Source of the DNA: Clostridiales bacterium
GTDB lineage: Bacteria > Bacillota > Clostridia > Saccharofermentanales > Saccharofermentanaceae
Direction: 5' to 3'
Assembly: GCA_017561715.1 (NCBI GenBank)
Contig: JAFZBN010000017.1
Location: 1 to 64,000 of the forward strand
Length of the DNA stretch: 64,000 nt
Part shown: positions 27,955-36,324 of the stretch, one piece after another
Position numbering within the stretch: the first letter of the stretch is position 1
Layout: each line of letters starts with the position of its first letter
Made by a program: the position numbers and the translations under genes
The notes under the pieces: generated by a model
Told to the model about the DNA's origin: nothing
Databases searched by the model: none
Seen by the model: the letters and a program-made list of their open reading frames with translations, nothing else

Positions 27955-29001
27955 ATGAAAATCGCAGTATTGGCAGGCGGTATCAGCCCGGAACGCGACG
28001 TGTCGCTCTGCTCGGCAAGCTTGATCTCAAACGCACTCTTATCCAAAGGTCACGAAGTGGCTTTTGTCGATGTATATGAAGGCATCACCGGATCGGACGA
28101 TATCGATTCACTTTTCGTTAAGCCGGATTCCGGAAAGACATTTTCCTACTCGATCCCGGAGACCGAGCCGGATCTTGACGCGATCATCCGTTCTCACGGC
28201 GGTCGAAAAGAACTGATCGGCCCCGGTGTCCTTGATCTTTGTAAGAAGGCAGACGCCGTATTCATCGGATGCCACGGCGGCATGGGCGAAAACGGAAGAC
28301 TTCAGGCAGTCCTCGACTGCTACGATATCCCATACACAGGCTCCGGCTACTTAGGCTGCGCCATGGCGATGGATAAGCACCTTTCGAAGACACTGCTTCT
28401 TCAGTTCGGTATCCCGACCGCTGACTGGGTCATCTTCGATCCGAGCAAGCATTCGATCGACATGATCAGAAAAGATATCGGCTTCCCGTGTGTCGTCAAG
28501 CCGATCGGCTGCGGTTCTTCCTGCGGCGTTTCCATCGTTCACGACGAATCCGAATGGGAACCGGCCATCACCTACTCCACCAAATACGAGAAGACCTGTC
28601 TCGTCGAAAAGATGATCCACGGCCGCGAGTTCAGTATCGGTGTTCTCGACGGAAAAGCACTTCCGATCATCGAGATCCGTCCGAAGCAGGGTTTCTACGA
28701 CTACAAGAACAAGTATCAGGCCAACGCGACCGAAGAGATCTGCCCGGCTCCTCTTACCGACGAGCAGACAAAAGAAGCGCAGGGTCTTGCCGTTGCCGTC
28801 CACAATGCATTGGGCTTAGGCAACTATTCCCGTGTCGACTTTATCCTTTCCGAGGATGACGGAAAGTTCTACTGCCTCGAGGCCAATAACCTCCCGGGTA
28901 TGACTCCGAACAGTCTGATCCCGCAGGAAGCACGCGCCGTCGGCATCTCCTACGAAGACCTGTGCGAGAAGCTGGTCCTCTCCGCGAGCCGCAAAGGCTG
29001 A
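27955..29001 (+). CDS. ddl: D-alanine--D-alanine ligase
   Basis: ATP-grasp ligase joining two D-Ala for the peptidoglycan stem peptide. 348 residues. The N-terminal GGISPERDVSL, the HGGMGENG motif, ATP-binding KPIGCGSSCGV, omega-loop YDYKNKYQA and the metal-binding CLEANNLPGMT are present. The tyrosine in the omega loop (YDYKNKY) favours D-Ala over D-lactate, so intrinsic vancomycin resistance of the D-Lac type is not expected. AGGGGAGG lies 10 nt before the chosen ATG; an upstream ATG (27892) lacks a ribosome binding site. It is monocistronic, closed by a bidirectional terminator. Confidence 0.95.
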   Translation: MKIAVLAGGISPERDVSLCSASLISNALLSKGHEVAFVDVYEGITGSDDIDSLFVKPDSGKTFSYSIPETEPDLDAIIRSHGGRKELIGPGVLDLCKKADAVFIGCHGGMGENGRLQAVLDCYDIPYTGSGYLGCAMAMDKHLSKTLLLQFGIPTADWVIFDPSKHSIDMIRKDIGFPCVVKPIGCGSSCGVSIVHDESEWEPAITYSTKYEKTCLVEKMIHGREFSIGVLDGKALPIIEIRPKQGFYDYKNKYQANATEEICPAPLTDEQTKEAQGLAVAVHNALGLGNYSRVDFILSEDDGKFYCLEANNLPGMTPNSLIPQEARAVGISYEDLCEKLVLSASRKG

Positions 29002-29047
29002 CAGGGCATTTCTTCACCCGAAAATATAAAGTCTGTATGAAAGATAC

Positions 29048-29082
29048 AAAAATGCGGTGGCGTTTCCGTCACCGCATTTTTT
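29048..29082. terminator. Bidirectional terminator ddl / solute-binding protein gene
   Basis: AATGCGGTG and CACCGCATT form a 9-bp stem flanked by A and T runs on both sides. It sits between two converging genes. Confidence 0.85.
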
Positions 29083-29125
29083 CAGTTTCTCTTCCTATTC
29101 TTCGAACAGTGCTTTTCGAGAAGGA

Positions 29126-31561
29126 TCAGCGCTCAGAGACCTTGGTCCTTGCTCGGTTCTGGATCAGCTTCGCGACATCGTCCACGCTCTTCTGTCCCGC
29201 AAAGTACGCGGCAGAGTCTTCGCTGATGATCGCCATGATCGCCGGGTCCATGTTTTCCGAAGTGGAAACAGCTTCAACGAGCTTTAAGAAATCTGCCTTG
29301 ATCTCCGGAGTGATCTCATAGAAATATTCATCCGGAAGCTCAGCATACATATCCTTATTTTCCTCGAAGAACTTCTTCTCTTCCTCGTAGTATCTGATGT
29401 CGTCATCGATCTTCGCGTCAAGTGCTTTTCGATTGAGCGGGATCGAGTACTGATTGATCGAGAACTGCGTCTGCTGATCTTCCTCAAAGAAGAAGCGGAT
29501 AAAGTCCCATGCCTCGTCCTTGCACTCGGAGGATGCGGAGATCGCGAACGTCAGGATCGGACACGCGGTCATACCGGTTCCGTTCGGAGACGGGATGCCG
29601 ACAAATACCGACTTGTTCTTTAATGCCTGATACTCCGAGACATAGTTTCTGATTCCGTAGATGTACACACGTCTTAATGCCTGAAGTCCTTCTTCAAACG
29701 GATCGGCTTCATCCTGCGGCATCATCATGCTGTCTGTCCATATATCGACGTGGCTCATGCCCATGCCGTCATCGGTCAGATGTTCAACTCCGTACTTCTT
29801 GGAGATCTCAAGTGCTTTTTTGAAATCAGGACCTTCAAACTTTACTTCTTTCGTTCCGTAGTCAACGTAATAAGACGAGGACACGAGAAGAAGCATCTGG
29901 AGGAAAGACGCGTACTCCGTTTCTTCGATCATGGAAACATCCTGGGGAAGCGAAGAAGCGATCTGGTCGAACTCTTCGTATGTCCAGCCTGTTCTTTCTC
30001 CGATCAGGTCTTTATTGCCGATATATCCGTCGATATTGACACATACCGGGATGTGGTAGAGTTTCTCAGAGGATTCGAAAGCATTCAGAATGTTGTCGAA
30101 ATAATCGGCTCTGTTCAGTCCCTTATCACCATCGATATAGGTGTTCAGGTCAACAAGTACATCTTCCGTATCGAACTGACACAAAGAGGAGAAATTCATA
30201 AGGATATCCGGGCCTTCTCCGGAAAGCATCTCCAGATAGACCTTGTCAGAAAACTCACCGACTGACTTCATGTAATCATCGCCGGAATATTCGATCTCAT
30301 TATCGAAAAACCTCATCTGGATACGCGCGTCATGATTCGGATCAACATTGAAGTCGATCACCTGCTCGTAGAATTCAGAAGTGACTCCGCCGAGGGTTCC
30401 GATCTGGAGGATCCTCTTACCTGCGTGAGGATTTTTCTCTTCACGTGTAAGCACGTTCATGAATAGTCTTGTTGTCGGGATCGTCTTTCCGTATCCGGTT
30501 CCCTCTTCGTAAGTCATTCTGGTAAGGAGGATCTTGTCTTCGGAGATAACGGAAATTGAATCTTCACCGTAATTTTCCATATAGTTGACATCCGTCCAGT
30601 TCCACTCGAGGATCGTCTCTTCCTCATTCTTCAGAAGATCGAGCTTCTTTACACCTTCAGAAGTAGAGCAGTAGATACCGTCTTCACCCTGAACCGCGTT
30701 CCACAGATCATAGTCCACTTTGGTCTTATCGCCCACGAATTTGCATGTGTTTTCATCGATCTGCTGGATATATGTCTGGCTTTCGTATGTGGTCTCGTTA
30801 TATTCTTCGAAGCAGGCGTAGATCTTTCCGTCGATCTTGAAGTAATTCATGACCCAATCTTCCGGAGCAAAGGAGTTGATCACACGACCATCTTTTCCGA
30901 CGATATAGTTCTCCATGTAACCGACGAAAAGGAAATTGCCGTTGTCCAGTTCGATGATCTTATCGATATCCTGGACCGATTCATCGAGAGGAACACTGTT
31001 CGTCACTTCGAAGTTTTCATCGACCGTTACGAGTTCGACCTGCGCCCTGCACTCATTGTCATCAATCAACTGATATCTGGTCGCGTAGAATCCGCCGCCG
31101 TTTTTCGGAACGACCTTGGTGAATCCATCCGAACCGTTGCTTTCGATCAGTTTGACAACGTTACCTTCCAGATCGAAGATCACCATGCCGTTACCATAGT
31201 ACTCCGCGTAGAGCTTCTCGATCTCCGTGTAATCTCCATTCTCATAATCGAATGAATAGATCTTGTCCTCGATGTCTTTCGGCATCTTGTAGGAAACATA
31301 GTATTCACACATCAACTGATCGCCGATGATCCTTGCGTTATAGAGCTCCTGATACTCAAGTTCTTTATCGGACCTCGTCGGGATCTCTATTTTCAGTTCG
31401 GTTTCCTTGCTGGAATAATAAGGATCATCTTCCTTAACATAATCCTGTCTCGGACCGGAAGAACCCTTGTTCTTTCCTTTGCCTTTTTTACAAGCTGTAA
31501 GCGGGATCATCATCGCAGCTGCGAGAATAAACGCACACATTCTTCGTGCACTTTTTTTCAT
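29126..31561 (-). CDS. Extracellular solute-binding lipoprotein, large two-part form
   Basis: 811 residues. A lipoprotein signal peptide has lipobox LTAC near residue 24. The N-terminal half (about 45-390) is strand-rich, acidic and unrecognised. The C-terminal half (about 400-811) looks like a type 1 extracellular solute-binding protein: DILMNFSSLCQFDTEDVLVDLNTYI, LYHIPVCVNIDGYIGNKDL, WTYEEFDQIASSL and a late AWDFIRFFFEEDQQTQFS. Typical solute-binding proteins are 400-550 residues, so half of this one is extra. No permease or ATPase genes are nearby. GGAGG lies 8 nt before the ATG at 31561. A TATAAT lies about 45 bp upstream. The ligand is probably a carbohydrate, as an inference. Confidence 0.8.
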   Translation of the reverse strand: MKKSARRMCAFILAAAMMIPLTACKKGKGKNKGSSGPRQDYVKEDDPYYSSKETELKIEIPTRSDKELEYQELYNARIIGDQLMCEYYVSYKMPKDIEDKIYSFDYENGDYTEIEKLYAEYYGNGMVIFDLEGNVVKLIESNGSDGFTKVVPKNGGGFYATRYQLIDDNECRAQVELVTVDENFEVTNSVPLDESVQDIDKIIELDNGNFLFVGYMENYIVGKDGRVINSFAPEDWVMNYFKIDGKIYACFEEYNETTYESQTYIQQIDENTCKFVGDKTKVDYDLWNAVQGEDGIYCSTSEGVKKLDLLKNEEETILEWNWTDVNYMENYGEDSISVISEDKILLTRMTYEEGTGYGKTIPTTRLFMNVLTREEKNPHAGKRILQIGTLGGVTSEFYEQVIDFNVDPNHDARIQMRFFDNEIEYSGDDYMKSVGEFSDKVYLEMLSGEGPDILMNFSSLCQFDTEDVLVDLNTYIDGDKGLNRADYFDNILNAFESSEKLYHIPVCVNIDGYIGNKDLIGERTGWTYEEFDQIASSLPQDVSMIEETEYASFLQMLLLVSSSYYVDYGTKEVKFEGPDFKKALEISKKYGVEHLTDDGMGMSHVDIWTDSMMMPQDEADPFEEGLQALRRVYIYGIRNYVSEYQALKNKSVFVGIPSPNGTGMTACPILTFAISASSECKDEAWDFIRFFFEEDQQTQFSINQYSIPLNRKALDAKIDDDIRYYEEEKKFFEENKDMYAELPDEYFYEITPEIKADFLKLVEAVSTSENMDPAIMAIISEDSAAYFAGQKSVDDVAKLIQNRARTKVSER

Positions 31562-31622
31562 GTTATATACCTCCACACGCACATTTACCTATTTCATTAT
31601 AGAGATTCGGGGTCAGAAATAA

Positions 31623-31638
31623 ATGACATTTTGGTCAT
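31623..31638. repeat. Short inverted repeat upstream of the lipoprotein gene
   Basis: ATGAC and GTCAT flank six bases. It lies upstream of the TATAAT (read leftwards) for the solute-binding protein gene and could be an operator. Short, so may be chance. Confidence 0.3.
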
Positions 31639-31658
31639 GAATAAAAGAAGATTTTCGG

Positions 31659-31700
31659 ACATGGCAAACGGCCGATCGCTCGTTACGACCGGCCGCATGT
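31659..31700. terminator. Hairpin downstream of glnA
   Basis: ACATG...CATGT and CGGCCG...CGGCCG arms give an imperfect GC-rich hairpin, with a T run on the plus side only. It lies 45 bp beyond the glnA stop and is the only terminator candidate there, but the U tract on the minus strand is poor. Confidence 0.35.
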
Positions 31701-31744
31701 TTTTACGTTTTTACTGCTCGAAAAGCACCTGTCTTTTCGGCTTT

Positions 31745-33175
31745 TTACAGATCATAGTACATCGCGAATTCCATCGGGTGCGGAAGCTTACTGATCTTCG
31801 ACGCAGACTTCTTGTTTCTATCGATCAGCTGCTTCAAAAGTCTTTCCGGGAAAACGCCTCCGGCCATGAGGTAATCGTGATCTTCTTCAAGCGCGCGGAT
31901 CGCTTCTTCAAGAGACGCGGGAAGTCCGGTAAGCTTTGCTTTTTCCTCTTCGGAAAGCGTATAGAGATTGCAGTCATACGGACCCCAGCCGTTGGCGTGC
32001 GGATCGATCTTGTTCTTGATGCCGTCGAGTCCGGCCATCAGGATCGCGGCATACGCATAGTACGGATTACATGTCGCGTCCGGATTTCTCAGCTCGAAAC
32101 GCTTGGTGTCCGGTGTTTTCGCGTAGGCCGGAATACGGATGACCGCGGAACGGTTACTCATCGCGTAACCGATCGTGACCGGTGCCTCGTAACCCGGGAT
32201 CAAACGCTTATAGGAATTCGTCGAAGGATTCGTGATCGCGCAGATGGATCTCGCGTGCTTTAAAAGTCCGCCCATGAAATAGTGCGCCGTTTCGCTGAGC
32301 TGCGCGTAACCGTTCTCATCATAGAAGACCGGCTGACCATCTTTAAAGAGGAGCATATGCACGTGCATACCGGACCCCGCTTCTTCTGCCAGAGGCTTCG
32401 GCATAAAGGTCGCCGTGAGTCCTTCCTGGACCGCTTCGTTCTTGATGACATATTTTGCCGACATGGTATCGTCCGCAAGCTTGAGCATATCCCCGAGCTC
32501 GACTTCGATCTCCATCTGACCGGAACCGCCGACCTCCGGATGGTGGTACTTAACACCGATGCCCCAGTCCGCCATAGCAAGGCACATGCGGGATCTGATG
32601 TCGTTTCGGATATCGGTCGGAAGGCTGTTGTGATAGCCCGCACCCGGCATGACCTGGAAGCCGTTATTGCTCATCTCGTTTCCGGACGCGTAATGCGCCT
32701 GGGACGTGTAGATGCTCGTGGACATATCGTAGTAGTTCGTTGTGTAACGGACGTCGTCGAAGATATAGAATTCGTACTCCGGTCCGATGATCATCTGATC
32801 GGCAACACCTGTTTCCTTCATATACTCCAGCGCGCGGATCGCGACGTTTCTCGGGTACTGGTCAAAAGGTCTGTTCTCGGGAAGCGCGATCACCCTTACA
32901 TCGCCGATCATGGAAAGCGTCGGCACTTCGCAGTAACGATCGACCACCGCGGAATCGAGGACCGGAATAAATACCATATCGGAGTTTTCGACCGGCGCGT
33001 ATCCGTAGTTACTCCCGTCGAATCCGATACCCTGTGTCATCGTGCTCTCGGTAAGTCTCTCCGCCGGGATCGCCAGATGTCTCCAGCGTCCGTCGATGTC
33101 GGTGAGTTTAAAGTCGATCATCCGGATGCCGAGTTCATCGATCATCTTCTTAATGTCCTGCAAAGTTCTTCCCAT
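31745..33175 (-). CDS. glnA: Glutamine synthetase type I
   Basis: ATP-dependent amidation of glutamate to glutamine. 476 residues. Active-site stretches are the GFDGSNYGY N-terminal loop, GPEYEFYIF, GSGMHVHMLLF with metal and substrate residues, NRSAVIRIP for ATP and KRFELRNPD for glutamate. The C-terminal loop has NLYTLSEEE with Tyr405 where the adenylylated tyrosine of beta-type enzymes lies. The length also suits the beta group better than the ~444-residue Bacillus alpha enzyme, though no glnE is in the window. GGAGG lies 8 nt before the ATG. It stands alone, so nitrogen control is presumably at its own promoter, which I could not place. Confidence 0.94.
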   Translation of the reverse strand: MGRTLQDIKKMIDELGIRMIDFKLTDIDGRWRHLAIPAERLTESTMTQGIGFDGSNYGYAPVENSDMVFIPVLDSAVVDRYCEVPTLSMIGDVRVIALPENRPFDQYPRNVAIRALEYMKETGVADQMIIGPEYEFYIFDDVRYTTNYYDMSTSIYTSQAHYASGNEMSNNGFQVMPGAGYHNSLPTDIRNDIRSRMCLAMADWGIGVKYHHPEVGGSGQMEIEVELGDMLKLADDTMSAKYVIKNEAVQEGLTATFMPKPLAEEAGSGMHVHMLLFKDGQPVFYDENGYAQLSETAHYFMGGLLKHARSICAITNPSTNSYKRLIPGYEAPVTIGYAMSNRSAVIRIPAYAKTPDTKRFELRNPDATCNPYYAYAAILMAGLDGIKNKIDPHANGWGPYDCNLYTLSEEEKAKLTGLPASLEEAIRALEEDHDYLMAGGVFPERLLKQLIDRNKKSASKISKLPHPMEFAMYYDL

Positions 33176-33234
33176 GTTCTGATCCTCCTACTAACTTCTA
33201 TTTTTGCGCCCCCTACCGGCGCTGATGAACACAT

Positions 33235-33274
33235 AAAAAAGCCCGGCCTTGCCTTTCGTTTTTCGCCCGGCCGG
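33235..33274 (-). terminator. Likely terminator of the macro-domain gene
   Basis: On the minus strand CCGGCC (33269-33274) pairs with GGCCGG (33243-33248), then GC and a run of six Ts. The loop is long (20 nt), so the assignment is moderate. Confidence 0.5.
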
Positions 33275-33306
33275 TCGTCTTTTTGACTTTCCGGTCGGAC
33301 GCTTTC

Positions 33307-34377
33307 TCAGGCGCCGAGCAGATTCTGATCAAACGCGAAAAGCGCCTGGTTAATGCTGTACATATCGTAGTTTCTGTTGGCGATAAAATACTCCACGATG
33401 ACATCGGCTTTATTCGAATGCGACAGCGCGAATCCCGCCTTCTTTAAAAACGCTTCCGTCTCAGAAAGATCGAGTTCGAGCGCGACGGCAAATGCCAGGA
33501 CCGTCTGTTTGCTCGGACGGTAATTCACGTCGGATCTGATCTTCGAGAAAAGCTTCCTGTCGATGTTCGCTTTCTTATAGCACTCGGAATCTTTCATGCC
33601 CTTACTGTCGATCAAGCGAAGTAGTGACTGTGAGAAGCTCTCGTCGAGGTTTTCCAGCGCCGCCTTAAGGTCGTTCGGAGCCGCCGCGGCTGCCATGAGC
33701 TCGGGCATCGCGCTGCACTCCATCTCGCACGAGTCAATCGCCTCTTTTTTCGAACGCGCGAATATCGAACGTCGCGATCCGCTTACTCCGCCAAAAGCAA
33801 CTGTCTTGGCCGCGTCGCCCAGGATCGAGCCGCGTTCCTTTTCTTCATCGTAAGTATTTCGGATATAACCGGAGATCTCGGAATAGAGGTGCACATCAAA
33901 ACGGAAACTGCCGCGGTCGAAAATAACGAGCAGCACTTCCATATCGTTTTCTTCTTCATCTAAAAATGCGCGGATCGTGCTGACCGCGACCTCAAGTGCC
34001 TGCTCTTTCGGATACCCGTACACGCCGGCAGAGATCATCGGAAAAGCCACCGATTCACAGTGCTTTTCGCGCGCTAAAAGAAGGGAATTCCTATAAGCAG
34101 ATCGAAGGAGTTCTTCCTCCCCGCGATGCCCGCCCTGCCAGATCGGGCCGACGGTATGGATGACGTATTTTGCGGGGAGATCATAACCTTGGGTGACTTT
34201 CGCTTCGCCTGTCCTGCAGCCGTTCAGCGTTCTGCACTCTTCGAGAAGACGCGGGCCGGCCGCGCGATGGATCGCGCCATCAACACCGCCACCGCCGAGA
34301 AGCGACGTGTTCGCCGCATTCACGATGGCATCGACATGAAGCTTCGTGATGTCACCTGAAACTATACGAAAAGGCAT
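33307..34377 (-). CDS. Macro domain protein fused to an XRE-like helical domain
   Basis: 356 residues. The N-terminal macro domain (about 1-165) has the ADP-ribose motifs [26 protein letters not shown] and [11 protein letters not shown]. Members hydrolyse O-acetyl-ADP-ribose or ADP-ribosylated proteins. After a linker, the C-terminal ~115 residues ([59 protein letters not shown]) look like an XRE-type helix-turn-helix plus an extra helical repeat. GGAGGG precedes the ATG. Its target could be a nucleic-acid-linked or regulatory ADP-ribose, as an inference. No ADP-ribosyltransferase gene is adjacent. Confidence 0.82.
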   Translation of the reverse strand: MPFRIVSGDITKLHVDAIVNAANTSLLGGGGVDGAIHRAAGPRLLEECRTLNGCRTGEAKVTQGYDLPAKYVIHTVGPIWQGGHRGEEELLRSAYRNSLLLAREKHCESVAFPMISAGVYGYPKEQALEVAVSTIRAFLDEEENDMEVLLVIFDRGSFRFDVHLYSEISGYIRNTYDEEKERGSILGDAAKTVAFGGVSGSRRSIFARSKKEAIDSCEMECSAMPELMAAAAAPNDLKAALENLDESFSQSLLRLIDSKGMKDSECYKKANIDRKLFSKIRSDVNYRPSKQTVLAFAVALELDLSETEAFLKKAGFALSHSNKADVIVEYFIANRNYDMYSINQALFAFDQNLLGA

Positions 34378-34413
34378 GACCCCGTTGCCCTCCTTCTCCG
34401 TCTGTTCTTTACA

Positions 34414-34779
34414 TTATACATCGTGGAAAGATCTCGGAAAAGACGACGGATTATCTCTTTTGCGAGGCGGCTCCGGTTTATAAGTCCGTTCCGGATCTTC
34501 AAGCATCGGAGAGTTGTTGTCTGTCCATTCCTTCGGTTTTTCCACCGGTGCGGTTCCTTTTGGCGCGAGTTGAACTTTCGGTTCTTCCAGTTGCGCAATG
34601 GCGAGTTTACCGGTACCGGGTTCGCTTTTAATTGTCATCTTTATTTCGGAACAATAGTGACGCATCTCGGCGATATCGTCCCCAACCATGTTTTCATTGA
34701 AAAGCTTCGTTGCCGATATCAGATAGGACAAGCCGATTCCGAATCCGACAGCAAAAAGAGTTGCTAAGAATACATCCAT
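34414..34779 (-). CDS. Small single-pass membrane protein, hypothetical
   Basis: 121 residues. One N-terminal hydrophobic helix (about 3-22) is followed by a short helical region and a long, Pro/Lys/Glu-rich, likely disordered tail. No family recognised. AGGAG lies 7 nt before the ATG, and the gene starts 4 bp after the stop of the zinc-ribbon membrane protein, so they form a pair. Confidence 0.68.
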   Translation of the reverse strand: MDVFLATLFAVGFGIGLSYLISATKLFNENMVGDDIAEMRHYCSEIKMTIKSEPGTGKLAIAQLEEPKVQLAPKGTAPVEKPKEWTDNNSPMLEDPERTYKPEPPRKRDNPSSFPRSFHDV

Positions 34780-34783
34780 TTTC

Positions 34784-35989
34784 TTACTCCTGTCTCTTCT
34801 TTACGAAGTTAAACATCTTAGGCGACTGCGTAAGTTCGAGTTCTTCCAGGACCTTTGTCTTCTGACTGTTCCCTATTTTGAAAAACACGAGGATCGCGAC
34901 TGCACTGGCAATAATGGTATTACCGAACAATCCCGATTCAAACAGCATTCTAAACAAAAACAGGAAAACAAAGAAGAAAGGGATCGTCAGGACAGCTCCG
35001 CGTCTGAGAGTCATCGACCAGAAGTTTGATTCACACCAGGGCAGACCACAAACGACCTTACCCGTCTGTCCGTTCACCAGAACGGTATTCTGTTTTCCCT
35101 CATATTCGAAAGTAATAAACCATACCGGAAGCAACGCATACCTATAGTTGTTCTTGATCGCGATAACATGGTTTTCGCGATCGATACTATGGCATGTTCC
35201 CGGAACGTCTCTCATCGCTTCCTTCTCGAAGAACTCACGGCATCTCTTCGTGGTTACATCCCAGAGGTCGTTGTACGGGATATCCGATCCATTAGAATAA
35301 AAGCCCATAAGATAGTCCTCATCGAAATCTATCAGCGACCTGAGATTAAACGGTTCCAGACGAGCGGCACTTTCGTTGGAAAGGATCCTGCAGCCATCGA
35401 CGGGAAATCTCTTCAACTTCAATTCTCCCTTTCTTCTCGAATAGATTGTCGTCGAGGATTTTCCACTTCCCACAGTGCTTGAGACCAAACAGTCTTCTTC
35501 AAAATCTGCTTCGACGATCCAGTACGGAAGATAGATGCCACGCACGTCTTCAGGTCGTATATTCTTGATCTCCTTCGAAACAAAACGCGCTCTTTCCATC
35601 TTGGAACGGACGGCTCGGATAGCGAATTCCTTTGTCACGGAAAACGGCAGGATATAGTCCGGAGTCTTTTCTTTCGACACACGGGAGAAGACGACATTCG
35701 GATTTCCGCAGTAAATGCACTTCGTCGATGATTCCGATCCGTGAATGATGATCTCACCGCCACACTCGCTACATGTGTAGACGTAGTTTTCGAGGAACTT
35801 CTCCTCGATCTCTCTTGCATCTACATGAGTTTCGTTGCATCGTGTGGCGCTTTCGTCTTCTTTGAATTTCTTCGCCCCGGATTCCACTTCTTCCGCTTCA
35901 AAAGTACTGCCGCACGTAGTGCAAAGCATTTTTTTGATCCAAGGATCATATATCAGTGCATGCGCACAATTCTTACAAAGTGTAGCCAT
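34784..35989 (-). CDS. Zinc-ribbon protein with two C-terminal membrane helices
   Basis: 401 residues. Two zinc ribbons are visible near the N terminus: CKNCAHAL...CTTCG (about 4-27) and CSECGGE...CIYCG (about 75-95), similar to the paired ribbons of TFIIB-like or PriA-like membrane proteins of Firmicutes. The middle forms a mixed alpha/beta region with LPYWIVEADF and LPVWFITFEYEGKQ. Two hydrophobic segments follow near 325-365, then a charged tail. The start is set at 35989 because GGGGG lies 8 nt upstream; a frame start at 36025 has no such site. Function unknown. Confidence 0.75.
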   Translation of the reverse strand: MATLCKNCAHALIYDPWIKKMLCTTCGSTFEAEEVESGAKKFKEDESATRCNETHVDAREIEEKFLENYVYTCSECGGEIIIHGSESSTKCIYCGNPNVVFSRVSKEKTPDYILPFSVTKEFAIRAVRSKMERARFVSKEIKNIRPEDVRGIYLPYWIVEADFEEDCLVSSTVGSGKSSTTIYSRRKGELKLKRFPVDGCRILSNESAARLEPFNLRSLIDFDEDYLMGFYSNGSDIPYNDLWDVTTKRCREFFEKEAMRDVPGTCHSIDRENHVIAIKNNYRYALLPVWFITFEYEGKQNTVLVNGQTGKVVCGLPWCESNFWSMTLRRGAVLTIPFFFVFLFLFRMLFESGLFGNTIIASAVAILVFFKIGNSQKTKVLEELELTQSPKMFNFVKKRQE

Positions 35990-36083
35990 TCCCATAACCC
36001 CCTTCGCTATAAGAAAATTATACACTTTTCCCCGGAAGTATCGAGACGTATCCGTCCGAAATACACCACCCTAATTGCAAACA

Positions 36084-36151
36084 AGAGAAACAAAAAGCTC
36101 CCCCCAAAGAAAGAGCGCTTCAGCAAATAAGGAAAGAGAAACAAAAAGCTC
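36084..36151. repeat. 17-bp direct repeat
   Basis: AGAGAAACAAAAAGCTC occurs at 36084-36100 and again at 36135-36151, 51 bp apart, in a 320-bp stretch (35990-36310) without a gene. Function unknown. Confidence 0.7.
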
Positions 36152-36178
36152 TCTGCGGTGACTCCCCACGAAAGAAAA

Positions 36179-36324
36179 GCTTCAAGAAGTAATTCGCTTG
36201 CATGGAAAAGAAAAGAGAAAGGGAACCTCTCAGAGCGACGAGTTTTGCGTAAGCAAACTGTTTGAGTCGCAAGGAGATGTTCCCTTTCTCTTACTATTCT
36301 GTTTTATGAATTACTTCTTGAAGC
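36179..36324. repeat. Large palindromic element, copy 1
   Basis: Imperfect inverted repeat of about 146 nt. The outer arms are 17 bp (36179-36195 with 36308-36324), the middle arms GAGAAAGGGAAC and GTTCCCTTTCTC (36215-36226 with 36279-36290), and the inner core is a 36-nt hairpin closed by GCGAC/GTCGC (36235-36270). The right outer arm covers the last codons and stop of paaK. The 36-nt core recurs exactly, inverted, at 48144-48179. Confidence 0.85.

Noticed and set aside
29812..29819. AAAAGCAC as a simple consequence of Lys-Ala codons
   Set aside because: Copies fall in several frames, on both strands and between genes, so codon use alone does not explain them.
33243..33274. GGCCGGGC repeated in direct orientation downstream of the macro gene, at first read as a perfect hairpin
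   Set aside because: The long units are direct, not inverted; only a 6-bp CCGGCC/GGCCGG pairing remains, kept as a moderate terminator.
36084..36324. CRISPR-like array suggested by repeated short words
   Set aside because: Only two direct repeats of 17 bp with 34 bp between, plus inverted repeats; no third unit and no cas genes.
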